Below are positions 43,215 to 53,417 of a DNA stretch of 64,000 bases, in pieces. Source of the stretch: Shewanella salipaludis (GTDB lineage Bacteria; Pseudomonadota; Gammaproteobacteria; Enterobacterales; Shewanellaceae); assembly GCF_012911865.1 (NCBI RefSeq), contig NZ_JAAXYH010000002.1, positions 62,001-126,000 of the forward strand. The letters are read 5' to 3'. The position numbers and the translations under genes were made by a program. Each line of letters opens with the position of its first letter. The stretch's first letter is position 1. The notes beneath the pieces were generated by a model. That model ran no database searches and was not told where the DNA came from. It was given only the letters and a program-made list of their open reading frames with translations.

Positions 43215-44221
43215 TTATTTCTTCTCTGAAATTGATTGACCGCGCGATTATGCTCAGCCAGCGTGCTGGAGAACACATGGCTGCCGTCGTTACGCGACAC
43301 AAAATACAAGTAATTCACTGCCGCTGGATTGGCCGCCGCGCGTAACGCCGCCCGGCTCGGCGCCGCTATCGGGGTTGGCGGCAGGCCGGCCACCCTATAG
43401 GTGTTGTAGGGGGTCATTTCCAGCAGATCCTTGCGGCTGATATTGCCCTGGAAGCGCTCCCCCATGCCGTAGATAACAGTGGGATCTGTCTGCAGGCGCA
43501 TCCCCTTCTTGAGGCGATTGCTGAACACGGCGGCAATCCATGCCCGCTCGTCGTCCCTGGCGGTTTCTTTCTCTATGATGGACGCCAAGATCAACAGCTC
43601 GTAGGGTGACTTGAGTGGCAGATCGCTGGCGCGCTGCGCCCAGGCCGCCGCCAACTCCAGCTGCATCTTCCGATAGCTCTGTGCCAATAGGCTATCCAGC
43701 GTCTGATCTGCCACATAATGATAGGTATCCGGGAAGAACTTGCCCTCCGGCAGCCCGGAATCATCGCCCTCGGCGGCCAATACCGAATCGAAGACGCCGG
43801 CAGGCACGCTCAGATGAGGCAAACCCTGCAACTGCGCCTGCCACTGGGCCAGACTCTGGCCTTCGATCAGGGTCAGACTGAAGCGCTTTTCCTTGCCCTG
43901 GGCCATTTTCTGCAACAACTGCACCAAGGTGTCTCCCGGGGTCATTTCATAGAGGCCGGCGCGGATCTGTGCCAGCTCGGGCCGTAACCTCAGCAGCAAC
44001 TTGAGCTTCCACGGCTCAGAGATAACCCCCAGGTGGGCCAGCTCTCCGGCCACCTGATACACAGAGGTGCCGTGAGCCAATGGAACTTCCTGTACCCGCT
44101 TGATGTTCAGCGGCGTGTCGCCGTAGCGCACGACAGTGTGATAACCCCAAAAACCCGCCACGCTGGCTAAGGTAAGCAAGGCCATGAAAGTGGCCAACAG
44201 GCCGATAAGCATTTTTTTCAT
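43211..44221 (-). CDS. mltG: Endolytic murein transglycosylase MltG
   Basis: Cleaves nascent peptidoglycan strands and sets their length. 336 residues (340 in E. coli): an N-terminal TM helix ([20 protein letters not shown]), a LysM-like region, then the YceG domain with the catalytic glutamate in [10 protein letters not shown] (E217 by my count; E218 in E. coli) and [28 protein letters not shown]. Overlaps pabC and tmk by 4 nt each. Confidence 0.95.
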   Translation of the reverse strand: MKKMLIGLLATFMALLTLASVAGFWGYHTVVRYGDTPLNIKRVQEVPLAHGTSVYQVAGELAHLGVISEPWKLKLLLRLRPELAQIRAGLYEMTPGDTLVQLLQKMAQGKEKRFSLTLIEGQSLAQWQAQLQGLPHLSVPAGVFDSVLAAEGDDSGLPEGKFFPDTYHYVADQTLDSLLAQSYRKMQLELAAAWAQRASDLPLKSPYELLILASIIEKETARDDERAWIAAVFSNRLKKGMRLQTDPTVIYGMGERFQGNISRKDLLEMTPYNTYRVAGLPPTPIAAPSRAALRAAANPAAVNYLYFVSRNDGSHVFSSTLAEHNRAVNQFQRRNK

Positions 44222-45033
44222 AATATCAAAGCTAGTGTTTGTCTCAATGAAGCGGTGAACTGCGCTCTGGGATAATTGACCCTGTCTATGGCCAACACAT
44301 CGACTATGCCAAACAGGCTGTTGGTGACGAAGACATGGCTGGCATAATGAAGAAAATCCTCATTCAGATCCGCCACTATGACATTAAACCCCAGATCGGC
44401 CAAGGCCATGATCACCTGTGCCCGCATCACCCCGGCGACGCCGCAGGCGGTCAATGCCGGGGTAAACACCTGGTTTTCACGGACGAAGAACAGGTTCCCC
44501 ATGGATGAGGAGATGAGCAGCCGATGGCTGTCCTTGACCAGCCAGTCGTCAATGCCGTCAGGCAGGACTGCAGACCGGATCAACACTTGTTCCAGGCGAT
44601 TGAGGTGTTTAATCCCCGCCAGCAGGGGTTGGCGTCCGAGGCGTACCCCGGAGGTACATAGACGTATGCCCTGCCGTTGCCAATCGGCGTAATGTTCCGG
44701 GATGGGGTGCAGCGACACTATTTCTGTGGGATGACAAGGCGTTGGCGGCGCGTAACCCCGACCGCCGACGCCCCGGGTAATAACAAGCTTGATACACTGG
44801 TGTGGATGGGCGGCGCCCAGGCGATGCAGCAAGGCCGCCAGCTCGGGGCTCAAGTGCCAATCCAGGCCCAAACGCGCCGCGCCTTGCTGCAGGCGCTGCA
44901 TGTGGGCATCGAAGAAGGCGATGCCCTCCGGGCCGACACGCATGGTGGCGAACAAGCCATCGCCATAGGCCAAGCCCCTGTCGAAGGGACTCACGGACGC
45001 CATGGCTTGACCATTCACCCAAACCTGAGTCAT
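44218..45033 (-). CDS. pabC: Aminodeoxychorismate lyase PabC
   Basis: PLP enzyme that makes 4-aminobenzoate from 4-amino-4-deoxychorismate for folate. 271 residues, fold type IV. The PLP lysine is in GIKHLNRLEQVL; the RGVGGRGY block is the family's. The usual Asn-Leu of the substrate loop is present (SSMGNLFFV). Its ATG shares bases with the dcd stop (TGATG). It is in the E. coli-like pabC-mltG-tmk-holB order but without fabF in front. Confidence 0.93.
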   Translation of the reverse strand: MTQVWVNGQAMASVSPFDRGLAYGDGLFATMRVGPEGIAFFDAHMQRLQQGAARLGLDWHLSPELAALLHRLGAAHPHQCIKLVITRGVGGRGYAPPTPCHPTEIVSLHPIPEHYADWQRQGIRLCTSGVRLGRQPLLAGIKHLNRLEQVLIRSAVLPDGIDDWLVKDSHRLLISSSMGNLFFVRENQVFTPALTACGVAGVMRAQVIMALADLGFNVIVADLNEDFLHYASHVFVTNSLFGIVDVLAIDRVNYPRAQFTASLRQTLALIL

Positions 45034-45617
45034 CAGCTATCCTGGCTGATGCGGCTCGCTACCGCTTCTTGCTGATCTTTATACTTGGCACTCTTACGCG
45101 TGTTGTAGGGACGTGCGACCGCATGGTTCAAGCGCTCAAAATTCAATGCCCCTATGGTCATTCGCGGCCGCAGCGCCAGGGGCAACTTGCCGCTGTTGTA
45201 GAACTCCAGCACTATCTTGCCCTGCCAACCTGGATCTATGCGGTGCGCCGTCACATGCACCATCAACCCCAGACGCGCCAGCGAGGAGCGGCCGTCGAGC
45301 CAGCCGACGATATCGGCCGGCAGAGTCACACTCTCATAGGTCACGGCCAAGGCCAGTTCCCCCGGATGGAGGAAGAAGGCCTCGCCGTCGGCGATCTCAA
45401 TCTTGTCGCTCATGACCCTATCCAGGGCCGCCTGCATCTCGACACTCGGGCCGCTCAAATCGATAAAAGGCGCGGTATGATCCTTGAAGACCCGAAATTG
45501 GCTGCCAAGACGGACATCGACACTCACACCACTGATGGCTTCTATGCCCGGGCGGGGGAAGATCACTATGGTGCCATCATCGAGACATTGTTCGATCTCA
45601 ATATCGGTTAAACGCAT
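45033..45617 (-). CDS. dcd: dCTP deaminase
   Basis: Converts dCTP to dUTP, the main source of dUMP for thymidylate in Gram-negatives. 194 residues. The signature [12 protein letters not shown] and the active-site stretch [19 protein letters not shown] (catalytic Glu in LEF) are intact. Between udk (46 nt upstream) and pabC (1-nt overlap). Confidence 0.97.
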   Translation of the reverse strand: MRLTDIEIEQCLDDGTIVIFPRPGIEAISGVSVDVRLGSQFRVFKDHTAPFIDLSGPSVEMQAALDRVMSDKIEIADGEAFFLHPGELALAVTYESVTLPADIVGWLDGRSSLARLGLMVHVTAHRIDPGWQGKIVLEFYNSGKLPLALRPRMTIGALNFERLNHAVARPYNTRKSAKYKDQQEAVASRISQDS

Positions 45618-45663
45618 TTTGCCTTTGACTCCCTGAAATGATTGCTATTGACTGGTCCCTGGC

Positions 45664-46302
45664 CTATTTAGCCAGCAAGTGCTGAATTCGTGCCTTGAGA
45701 ATATCTGTCGCTATGCGGTTCTTGCCACCGCGCGGCACTATGATATCGGCATATTGCTTCGACGGTTCGATGAACTGCAAAAACATCGGCCGCACCGTCT
45801 TCTTATACTGGGAAATCACCGACTCCATGGTCCGGCCACGCTCGGCCACGTCGCGGGTCAAGCGGCGCAGGAAACAGATGTCCAGCGGCGTGTCCATGAA
45901 GACACTGGCATCCATCAATTCCCTGAGTTTGGGATCGGTCAGCAGGAGTATTCCCTCGAGAATAATCACCTTTTTCGGTGTCATACTCAAGGTTTCACTG
46001 GTGCGGGTATGCTCTGTGTAGCTATAGCAGGGAATATCCACCTGCTCACCGGTTTTCAGCTGTTGCAGATGCGCGCAGAGCAACTTGTGGTCCAGCGCCT
46101 TGGGATGGTCGTAGTTGGTCAGGACCCGCTCGTCCATCGACAGATGACTCTGATCCCGATAATAAGCGTCTTCGTTGATCACCCCTATCTGATCTGTGCC
46201 TAAATCACGGCGTAGCTCCTCGAATATCGTCTTTGCAATCAAGCTCTTGCCTGATGCTGACGCGCCGGCTATTCCGATAATGACACACTGCTGAGAATTC
46301 AT
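45664..46302 (-). CDS. udk: Uridine/cytidine kinase
   Basis: Pyrimidine salvage kinase. 212 residues with P-loop GASASGKS (13-20), the [11 protein letters not shown] and FDHP-like ([10 protein letters not shown]) substrate blocks and the [13 protein letters not shown] lid. It lies 11 nt after apbC and 46 nt before dcd. Confidence 0.96.
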   Translation of the reverse strand: MNSQQCVIIGIAGASASGKSLIAKTIFEELRRDLGTDQIGVINEDAYYRDQSHLSMDERVLTNYDHPKALDHKLLCAHLQQLKTGEQVDIPCYSYTEHTRTSETLSMTPKKVIILEGILLLTDPKLRELMDASVFMDTPLDICFLRRLTRDVAERGRTMESVISQYKKTVRPMFLQFIEPSKQYADIIVPRGGKNRIATDILKARIQHLLAK

Positions 46303-46313
46303 ACCCTTAAACC

Positions 46314-47429
46314 TTACTCTTCATCTGTTACGCTAATTGAAATGTTTGCCTTGGGTTGTGATACCGCCAAGGCCGCGCCCACTTTACGGGCTATGTCTGA
46401 ATAAATTTGTGTGACCTCACTCTCGGGCTGCGCCACCACGCAGGGGGCTCCCTTGTCCATGGCCTCGCGGATCTGCAGCTGCAGGGGTAAGGCCCCCAGG
46501 AGCGGCACCCGATAACGTTCGGCGATTTTACGGCCACCATCGGCGCCGAAGGGATGTTCCCTGTGACCACATTCGCTGCACACATGGAAGCTCATGTTCT
46601 CCACTATGCCAAGCACGGGCACATTCACCTTCTGAAACATGACTATGCCTTTCTTGGCATCGGCCAGGGCTATGTCCTGGGGGGTGGTGACTATCACAGC
46701 GCCACTGAGCGGCACCTTCTGTGACAGGGTCAGCTGTATGTCGCCCGTGCCCGGCGGCATGTCCACCACCAGATAGTCCAACTCGGGCCACTGAGTCTCA
46801 TTCAGCAGCTGGGTCAAGGCCCCCGCCGCCATGGGGCCGCGCCAGACAGTGGCGTCTTCGGCGCTGATCAGGAAACCCAGCGACTGAGCGGCTATGCCAT
46901 GGACCTCGGCCGCCGCTATGTGCTTGCCGTCCGGTGACATGGGCTTGAAGTCGGGGATCCCCAGCATGAGAGGAATCGAGGGGCCATAGATGTCCGCATC
47001 CAAAATGCCGACTCGGGCGCCTTCGGCCGCCAATGCCAGCGCCAGGTTGACCGCAGTGGTCGACTTACCCACCCCGCCCTTGCCCGACGCCACGGCAATC
47101 ACATGCTTGACCTTGTCCAGGGCCGTACCCGAGGTGGCAGTGCGGAAATTGCCGGCCTGGAAACTGGGATGACACTCAACCGCCTCGACCCCTTCGAGCC
47201 CAAGCAGGCCGGGCGTCAACTGCGCCACCGTGGCCGCATATTGACTCTTGCAGGGGTAGGGATAAACCAGGGTCAGTTGCAGGGTTTTACCCGTCATGGC
47301 CAGTTGCGTGACGCAACCGGCACTGACAAGCCCCCGGCCCAGATAAGGATCGATAACCGCATCGAGTATGGCCAGTACCGGCCCGAGAAGATCGCCACTT
47401 AAGCGATAATCTTGCGTAGCTGAAGACAA
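46314..47429 (-). CDS. apbC: Iron-sulfur cluster carrier ATPase ApbC/Mrp
   Basis: P-loop ATPase of the Mrp/NBP35 family that carries Fe-S clusters. 371 residues: an N-terminal MIP18-like domain (about 10-85), the deviant Walker [18 protein letters not shown], and the CxxC of the bridging cluster in HVCSECGH. The start is TTG ([10 protein letters not shown]); an alternative was not obvious. First gene of the minus-strand operon and divergent from metG, the same pairing as in E. coli. Confidence 0.94.
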   Translation of the reverse strand: MSSATQDYRLSGDLLGPVLAILDAVIDPYLGRGLVSAGCVTQLAMTGKTLQLTLVYPYPCKSQYAATVAQLTPGLLGLEGVEAVECHPSFQAGNFRTATSGTALDKVKHVIAVASGKGGVGKSTTAVNLALALAAEGARVGILDADIYGPSIPLMLGIPDFKPMSPDGKHIAAAEVHGIAAQSLGFLISAEDATVWRGPMAAGALTQLLNETQWPELDYLVVDMPPGTGDIQLTLSQKVPLSGAVIVTTPQDIALADAKKGIVMFQKVNVPVLGIVENMSFHVCSECGHREHPFGADGGRKIAERYRVPLLGALPLQLQIREAMDKGAPCVVAQPESEVTQIYSDIARKVGAALAVSQPKANISISVTDEE

Positions 47430-47589
47430 AACGCCTACCCCAGTATAAAAATTTGCCCAAGTGTATCAGATATTGGTAAAAACATTCGCGTAGAATTACT
47501 CCAATTGCTGCAGCTTTTGGTGAAAATTCTCCATTAATCGGTTAGTATCACAGCCAATAATTCCGGGCCCAACATGATTTTGAGATAAG

Positions 47590-49614
47590 ATGGCAACTTC
47601 ACAACGTAAAATCCTCGTGACCAGCGCACTCCCTTACGCCAACGGACCTATACATTTAGGCCACATGTTGGAATACATACAGACAGACATCTGGTCACGT
47701 TATCAAAAACTTCGTGGCCATGAATGTCATTACATCTGTGCCGATGATGCCCATGGCACCCCCATCATGCTCAAGGCGCAGCAGCTTGGCATAGCGCCCG
47801 AAGAGATGATAGCGCAAGTCAATAAAGAGCATCAGCAGGACTTCGCCGACTTCAATGTGGCCTTCGATAACTATCACAGCACCCACAGTGAAGAAAACCG
47901 CGTGTTGGCGAGCGATATCTACATCAAGCTGCGCGATAACGGTTTCATCAAGAGCAAGAGCATTTCGCAGTTATTCGATCCCGAGAAGCAGATGTTCCTG
48001 CCGGACAGGTTCGTCAAAGGCACCTGCCCCAAGTGCAAGTCGGAAGATCAGTATGGCGACAACTGTGATGCCTGCGGCGCCACCTACAGCCCGACCGAAC
48101 TGATCGACCCCAAGTCGGCGGTTTCGGGTGCCACCCCTGTGATGAAAGATACCGAGCACTTCTTCTTCGACTTGCCGGCATTCGAACCCATGCTCAAGCA
48201 ATGGACCCGCTCCGGCGCCCTGCAGACAGAGATGGCCAACAAGCTGGATGAATGGTTCGAACAGGGCCTGCAGCAATGGGACATCACCCGCGACGCCCCC
48301 TATTTCGGCTTCGAAATCCCCGATGCCCCGGGCAAGTTCTTCTATGTCTGGCTGGATGCGCCTATCGGCTACATGGGCTCATTCAAGAACCTATGCGACA
48401 AACGCGACGACCTGAACTTCGATGAATTCTGGGCCAAGGACTCCACGGCCGAGGTGTATCACTTCATCGGCAAGGACATAGTCTATTTCCACAGCCTGTT
48501 CTGGCCTGCCATGTTGCATGGCGCCGGTTATCGCCAACCCAACAGCGTCTATGCCCATGGCTATGTGACGGTCAACGGCGCCAAGATGTCCAAGTCCAAG
48601 GGCACCTTCATCAAGGCACGCACCTATCTGGATCATCTGGATCCCGAGTACCTGCGTTACTACTATGCCGCCAAACTGAGCAGCCGCATCGACGATCTGG
48701 ATCTCAACCTGGAAGACTTCGCTCAAAGGGTGAACTCTGACCTGGTCGGCAAGCTGGTCAACCTGGCGTCACGCACAGCCGGGTTCATCACCAAACGTTT
48801 CGACGGCAAGCTGACCAAGGTGGCCGATGAGAGCCTGATCCAGACCTTCCTCGGCAAGCAGGAGCAGATCGCCGAGTTCTACGAGACCCGTGAATACGGC
48901 AAGGCGATGCGCGAAATCATGGCACTGGCGGATATCGCCAACGCCTATGTGGCCGATGCGGCGCCATGGCAGCTGGTCAAGCAGGAAGACCAACAGGAAC
49001 AGGCCCACCAGGTGTGCAGCAATGCCCTGAATCTATTCCGTATCCTGGTAACCTATCTCAAGCCTGTGCTGCCGCGTTTGGCCCAGGACGTGGAAGCCTT
49101 CTTCCAGATGCCACTGACCTGGGAAGGCCTGGGGCAGGAGATGGAAAATCATGCCATTGCCCCCTTCAAGGCCATGATGCAGCGGGTCGATTTGGATAAG
49201 GTCAACGCCATGGTCGATGACTCCAAGGACAATCTGCAGGCGACCGGCGAGGTCAAGACGGGTCCCCTGGTGGACGATCCTATCTCCGACACCATCAACT
49301 TCGATGACTTTGCCAAGCTGGATCTGCGCATCGCCCGCATCGTCAAGGCGGAGCATGTGCCAGAGGCGGACAAGCTGCTGAAGCTGCAGCTGGATATCGG
49401 CGGCGAAACCCGCCAGGTGTTTGCCGGCATAAAATCCGCCTATGCCCCGGAAGCGCTCGAAGGCAAGCTGACTGTCATGGTCGCCAACCTGGCGCCGCGC
49501 AAGATGCGTTTCGGCATGTCCGAGGGCATGGTGCTGGCAGCCGGTCCCGGCGGCAGCGAGCTGTGGATCCTCGAGCCCCATGAAGGCGCCGAACCCGGCA
49601 TGCGGGTAAAATAA
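47590..49614 (+). CDS. metG: Methionyl-tRNA synthetase
   Basis: Charges tRNA-Met. 674 residues (677 in E. coli). HIGH motif HLGH (22-25), KMSKS at 332-336, the four-cysteine zinc knuckle CPKC...CDAC starting at C146, and a C-terminal tRNA-binding domain (from about 570, [20 protein letters not shown]), so the dimeric E. coli form. It is flanked by apbC divergently and closed by a terminator. Confidence 0.98.
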   Translation: MATSQRKILVTSALPYANGPIHLGHMLEYIQTDIWSRYQKLRGHECHYICADDAHGTPIMLKAQQLGIAPEEMIAQVNKEHQQDFADFNVAFDNYHSTHSEENRVLASDIYIKLRDNGFIKSKSISQLFDPEKQMFLPDRFVKGTCPKCKSEDQYGDNCDACGATYSPTELIDPKSAVSGATPVMKDTEHFFFDLPAFEPMLKQWTRSGALQTEMANKLDEWFEQGLQQWDITRDAPYFGFEIPDAPGKFFYVWLDAPIGYMGSFKNLCDKRDDLNFDEFWAKDSTAEVYHFIGKDIVYFHSLFWPAMLHGAGYRQPNSVYAHGYVTVNGAKMSKSKGTFIKARTYLDHLDPEYLRYYYAAKLSSRIDDLDLNLEDFAQRVNSDLVGKLVNLASRTAGFITKRFDGKLTKVADESLIQTFLGKQEQIAEFYETREYGKAMREIMALADIANAYVADAAPWQLVKQEDQQEQAHQVCSNALNLFRILVTYLKPVLPRLAQDVEAFFQMPLTWEGLGQEMENHAIAPFKAMMQRVDLDKVNAMVDDSKDNLQATGEVKTGPLVDDPISDTINFDDFAKLDLRIARIVKAEHVPEADKLLKLQLDIGGETRQVFAGIKSAYAPEALEGKLTVMVANLAPRKMRFGMSEGMVLAAGPGGSELWILEPHEGAEPGMRVK

Positions 49615-49664
49615 CCCGAGGCGATAGCCTAGACCCAGGCCCAAAACGCCTGGGTCAGAGAGCG

Positions 49665-49689
49665 AAAAGGCCGCAGTTGCGGCCTTTTT
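49665..49689 (+). terminator. Terminator of metG
   Basis: Stem GGCCGCA/TGCGGCC with a tiny loop and T5, about 50 nt after the metG stop. Four A residues on the left could also help stop the convergent ybgI transcript. Confidence 0.85.
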
Positions 49690-49706
49690 CATGCTTTAAT
49701 CCCGGC

Positions 49707-50459
49707 TTACACCGGGTTGTCGATATCCACGAAATGGTGTTCCAGGCCAAATTCCCTGGCCAAATGTCGTCCCAACGCCTGAATCCCGAAGCGCTCGGTC
49801 GCATGATGACCGGCGGCGAAATAATGTATCCCTTGTTCGACTGCGCTGTGATAGGTGCGCTCCGAGACTTCACCACTGATGAAGGCATCCACCCCCAAGG
49901 CGGCCGCGGCATCGATATAATCCTGAGCCCCGCCTGTGCACCAGGCCAGGCTATATATCTGTGCTTCGGGATCCCCTATGTGCAGCGGCGCCCTGTTGAG
50001 GGCCTGGCAGAGCTTTTGGCTAACGTCTGCGGCCCGCATAGGCTGATCCAGATTGCCGCGCCACAATAGCCCCTGAGCCACCTCTTCGACCACTTCGGCA
50101 TTCACCAGCTCCAGCACCCTGGCCAATTGGGCATTATTGCCCAGCACAGGGTGGGCATCCAGTGGCAGATGGTAGCCGAACAGGTTGATGTCATGGGCCA
50201 GCAAGGCCTTGATCCGTCGCTGTTTCATGCCGGTGATGACTTCCGGCTCACTCTTCCAGAAGAAACCATGATGTACCAGAATGGCATCGGCGTTCAGTCT
50301 TATCGCCTCATCGATCAGCGCCTGGCTGGCGGTGACCCCGGTCACCAGGGTATGGATCTGGGCTTTACCTTCGACCTGCAGCCCATTGGGGGCATAATCC
50401 TTAAAATTGGAGACCTGTAAAAACGTTTGTAGATAGTGACTCAATTCCGACCTTGTCAT
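49707..50459 (-). CDS. ybgI: Nif3-like dinuclear metal protein YbgI
   Basis: Nif3/DUF34 family, a toroid hexamer with a two-metal site; the reaction is not settled. 250 residues. Metal ligands: AILVHHGFFWK (His-His), LDAHPVLGNN, and the C-terminal HSAVEQGIHYFAAGHHATERFG. Monocistronic, convergent with metG. Confidence 0.9.
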   Translation of the reverse strand: MTRSELSHYLQTFLQVSNFKDYAPNGLQVEGKAQIHTLVTGVTASQALIDEAIRLNADAILVHHGFFWKSEPEVITGMKQRRIKALLAHDINLFGYHLPLDAHPVLGNNAQLARVLELVNAEVVEEVAQGLLWRGNLDQPMRAADVSQKLCQALNRAPLHIGDPEAQIYSLAWCTGGAQDYIDAAAALGVDAFISGEVSERTYHSAVEQGIHYFAAGHHATERFGIQALGRHLAREFGLEHHFVDIDNPV

Positions 50460-50641
50460 GGCTTAATCCCTCCGAATACACGGGTCCAAGTTTACCCTAT
50501 CCCATGGAAGCGACACAATTTTATGCCCTGGGCTCCAAGCCTAACCGGGCTAATCCCCCCTGAAATTGGACTTTTACCCGCCATGACCTATAAAATTACC
50601 AGGCACTTCAAAGTCAATATTAAAATTAATAGGTTATTACT

Positions 50642-50980
50642 ATGTCAAAACTGACCAAAGAAGAAGTCGTCAACGCCCTGGAAAACGCGCTGTCGAGTCA
50701 ACAAAACAAACGCGTCAGCATTGAGCAAAAAGGCAGCTGGTACAAGATAGATGGCGGCAAGTCGCTGAGGTTCAGCGAACTCGAGGCCATGCTGGCCGAA
50801 CTCACGCCGCAAGCAAGCCCCAAGGCGAAAACGTCAGCGGGCAAAGCCGCGGCCCCAAAAGCCGCCGCCAAGCCAGCCGCTGTCAAGCAGGCAGGCGCCA
50901 AGGGCAAGACGCCCAAGGAGTTATGGCGGGAAAAACTGGCGGCATTGGCCGGGCACCAGCAACTGCCACGGGGATTTTGA
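50642..50980 (+). CDS. Hypothetical protein, basic Ala/Lys-rich middle
   Basis: 112 residues, not recognised. Residues 1-57 look folded (VVNALENALSSQQNKRVSIE, GSWYKIDGGKSLRFSELEAM), 58-90 are a low-complexity Ala/Lys/Pro tract, and the end (TPKELWREKLAALAGHQQLP) is helical. High pI and the tract suggest nucleic acid binding, but that is a guess. It has about 180 nt of upstream region and its own bidirectional terminator, so it is a separate unit. Codon use looks like its neighbours. Confidence 0.7.
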   Translation: MSKLTKEEVVNALENALSSQQNKRVSIEQKGSWYKIDGGKSLRFSELEAMLAELTPQASPKAKTSAGKAAAPKAAAKPAAVKQAGAKGKTPKELWREKLAALAGHQQLPRGF

Positions 50981-51022
50981 TGCCCAAATTGAGGCCATGA
51001 TGAGCTAAGGCTCGGACGCTGA

Positions 51023-51062
51023 AGACAACAAAAAAGGAGCCCATGGCTCCTTTTTGTTGTCT
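51023..51062. terminator. Bidirectional terminator
   Basis: Long stem AGACAACAAAAA-GGAGCC / GGCTCC-TTTTTGTTGTCT with a 2-nt loop and one bulge. It separates the convergent orphan ORF (plus) and glycine-zipper gene (minus). Confidence 0.9.
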
Positions 51063-51077
51063 TGTCGGTTGGCGTGA

Positions 51078-51548
51078 CTACATGGCCAGATCGACCCTGA
51101 CGCCACCCTGCAGATACACGACCCTGACCTCATCACCGGCGTTGAATACCATGCCGGGATCCAGGTCCTGGATCACCATCACCCGCGTGCCATCCTCCAG
51201 ATCGATCAAGAGTTCGACCAGCTGCAATTGACGGTAGTATTGCCCTTCGCCATAACGGCTGCCCATGCCGGCGCCAAGCAAGGCCCCGAGCACTGTGGCC
51301 ACATCCCGCCCCGTGCCGCTGCCGAACTGATGGCCAACCACGCCACCCAACAAGGCGCCACCGAAGGTTCTCCAGCCATTGTGGCTGTCTTCGACCAATT
51401 GGCTCTCGGTCAGCTGCCTGACAGAGTCCAGGGTGCCATAGACGACTTTCTCCACAGGCACGGCTCGGTTGCGTTCATAATCAGCGTGGACGGGTGAGAG
51501 TAAGGTTAAAAAAATCATCACAAAGCTAACCAGGGCAGGTTTCAACAT
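51078..51548 (-). CDS. Glycine-zipper outer membrane-associated protein (SlyB-like)
   Basis: 156 residues with a signal peptide (MLKPALVSFVMIFLTLLSPVHA) lacking a lipobox cysteine. A glycine-zipper 2TM segment (FGGALLGGVVGHQFGSGTGR, VATVLGALLGAGMGSRYG) as in SlyB and the 17-kDa antigen family, then a small beta domain (LIDLEDGTRVMVIQDLDPGM). Function unknown, probably envelope. Divergent from aat by 53 nt. Confidence 0.78.
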   Translation of the reverse strand: MLKPALVSFVMIFLTLLSPVHADYERNRAVPVEKVVYGTLDSVRQLTESQLVEDSHNGWRTFGGALLGGVVGHQFGSGTGRDVATVLGALLGAGMGSRYGEGQYYRQLQLVELLIDLEDGTRVMVIQDLDPGMVFNAGDEVRVVYLQGGVRVDLAM

Positions 51549-51601
51549 ATCCGAATTTCCGCTAACTTATAAGAAGGCCCATTCCTAAATCATACGTAAT
51601 T

Positions 51602-52312
51602 GTGAACTCACTGTCTTATCTGAATCACGAATTAGCCGCATTTCCATCACCGGAGCATGCACTGACAGACCCCAATGGTCTCCTGGCCATAGGGGGCGAT
51701 CTGCAGCCGAGTCGACTGCTGGCCGCCTACTATGAAGGCATTTTTCCTTGGTTCAATGTCAACGACCCTATCCTCTGGTGGTCACCGGATCCCAGGGCAA
51801 TCTTCATACCCGGCAAGATTAAGATTAGCACCAGCCTGAGAAAGTTCCTCAGGAAACAAAGCTGGCGCATCACGGTAAACCACGCCTTTACCGATGTGAT
51901 GGCAGGCTGTGCCCAGCCCAGAAAGCAGCAGGACGGCACCTGGATCACCCAGGAGATCCAACTGGCTTATCGGGAATTGCATATGCTGGGACACGCGCAT
52001 TCCATCGAGGTATGGGATAACCACAGGCTCATAGGCGGCCTGTACGGCTTGGCCATAGGACAGGTATTTTGCGGTGAATCCATGTTTCACCGCCAGACCA
52101 ACGCCTCCAAGGCCGCCATGCTTGCCCTGCAGCAACATTTGCGGCGCGGCGGCTTTAGGCTGATCGATGCCCAGGTGATGAATCCCCACCTGGAAAGCTT
52201 GGGTGCCGAATCGCTCAAGCGAGACGACTTTCTCGTATTGTTGAAACGTTTTCGCGACGCCGAGCCTCACGCAGGCGTATGGGCACAAACCGAGGTGGTA
52301 CTTGAACTCTAA
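51602..52312 (+). CDS. aat: Leucyl/phenylalanyl-tRNA-protein transferase
   Basis: Adds Leu or Phe to proteins with N-terminal Lys or Arg, making N-degrons for ClpS/ClpAP. 236 residues, GTG start. Family blocks: [25 protein letters not shown] is split here as LLAIGGDL and YYEGIFPWF, then [40 protein letters not shown]. It overlaps bpt by 11 nt; the pathway partners clpA and clpS lie just downstream. Confidence 0.96.
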   Translation: MNSLSYLNHELAAFPSPEHALTDPNGLLAIGGDLQPSRLLAAYYEGIFPWFNVNDPILWWSPDPRAIFIPGKIKISTSLRKFLRKQSWRITVNHAFTDVMAGCAQPRKQQDGTWITQEIQLAYRELHMLGHAHSIEVWDNHRLIGGLYGLAIGQVFCGESMFHRQTNASKAAMLALQQHLRRGGFRLIDAQVMNPHLESLGAESLKRDDFLVLLKRFRDAEPHAGVWAQTEVVLEL

Positions 52313-53012
52313 TACAGGCCCGATAACTGTAGGCATCAGCCAAGCCTTCCCTTGCAGTTATCTTCAAGGACAACAGGAGCAGTTGCTGGTCATACAGGAA
52401 GATATCCTGGACTTGCAGCTGTTTGAACGCTTGCTCTCGCTCGGTTTCCGGCGCAGCGGCAATGCCATCTACAAGCCAAGGTGCCCACATTGCAGTGCCT
52501 GCCTGCCTATCCGCATTCCCGTGAAGCGCTTCATGCCATCGAAACGACAGAAGCGCACCCTGGCCCATAATCGCGATCTCAGCTGGCGAGTCACCTCCTC
52601 TGTGGGGGAGGAACACTATGCCCTGTATAAACGCTATATCAACCTCAGGCACAGTGACGGCCCCATGTATCCGCCCACCAGGGAGCAATATGAGCACTTC
52701 CTCCATTGCCACTGGTTGCCGCCACAGTTTATCGAAGTCTATCGCGGCAAAAACCTGCTGGCGGTGGCAGTCACAGATGTGCTGCCAAACAGCCTGTCGG
52801 CCATCTACAGCTATTTCGAGCCCCAGGAGGCACGCAGATCACTCGGCGCGCTGCTGATTTTGCTCCAGTGCCGTCTGGCCAGCTTGATGGGCAAGGAGTT
52901 CCTTTATCTCGGCTATCAAATAGATGAGAACCGTAAGATGAGTTACAAGCGCCTGTATCACCCTTATCAAATTTTAACCGAACAGGGGTGGCAAGATTAC
53001 GAGGCCGATTAA
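52302..53012 (+). CDS. bpt: Aspartate/glutamate leucyltransferase Bpt
   Basis: ATE1-related transferase that adds Leu to N-terminal Asp or Glu in bacteria. 236 residues, TTG start overlapping aat by 11 nt. The cysteine pair [14 protein letters not shown] and [13 protein letters not shown] of the family, and the C-terminal [15 protein letters not shown] block are present. With aat it forms a two-gene N-end-rule cassette absent from E. coli, which has aat only. Confidence 0.93.
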   Translation: MNSNTGPITVGISQAFPCSYLQGQQEQLLVIQEDILDLQLFERLLSLGFRRSGNAIYKPRCPHCSACLPIRIPVKRFMPSKRQKRTLAHNRDLSWRVTSSVGEEHYALYKRYINLRHSDGPMYPPTREQYEHFLHCHWLPPQFIEVYRGKNLLAVAVTDVLPNSLSAIYSYFEPQEARRSLGALLILLQCRLASLMGKEFLYLGYQIDENRKMSYKRLYHPYQILTEQGWQDYEAD

Positions 53013-53057
53013 GCACTTCTCCTTTACAGCAGGCTGAAATTGGGGCATGATACGCCC

Positions 53058-53085
53058 GTTTTTTATATTCGAAGGCTAATGGGAT
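53058..53085 (+). terminator. Weak terminator-like hairpin after bpt
   Basis: A short GC stem (about 4 bp, in GGGGCATGATACGCCC) followed by T6 some 30-60 nt after the bpt stop and before infA. The stem is short, so it may be part of the infA leader and promoter instead. The coordinates are approximate. Confidence 0.25.
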
Positions 53086-53095
53086 AATTAATTAA

Positions 53096-53314
<219 letters not shown>

Positions 53315-53331
53315 TATAGTCTCTTGGATAT

Positions 53332-53358
53332 AAAAACCCGGCCATGCCGGGTTTTTTT
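53332..53358 (+). terminator. Terminator of infA
   Basis: 6-bp CCCGGC/GCCGGG stem, 3-nt loop, then seven T, flanked by an A run. Confidence 0.92.
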
Positions 53359-53372
53359 GTTGGCGGAAATAC

Positions 53373-53400
53373 AAAAATGGCTGCAATTGCAGCCATTTTT
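53373..53400 (-). terminator. Terminator of clpA
   Basis: 28-bp perfect palindrome with AAAAATGGCTGCAA as left arm, giving a T5 tail on the minus strand. It lies 17 nt after the clpA stop. Confidence 0.88.
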
Positions 53401-53417
53401 ATTGGGTCGGCTTCGGC

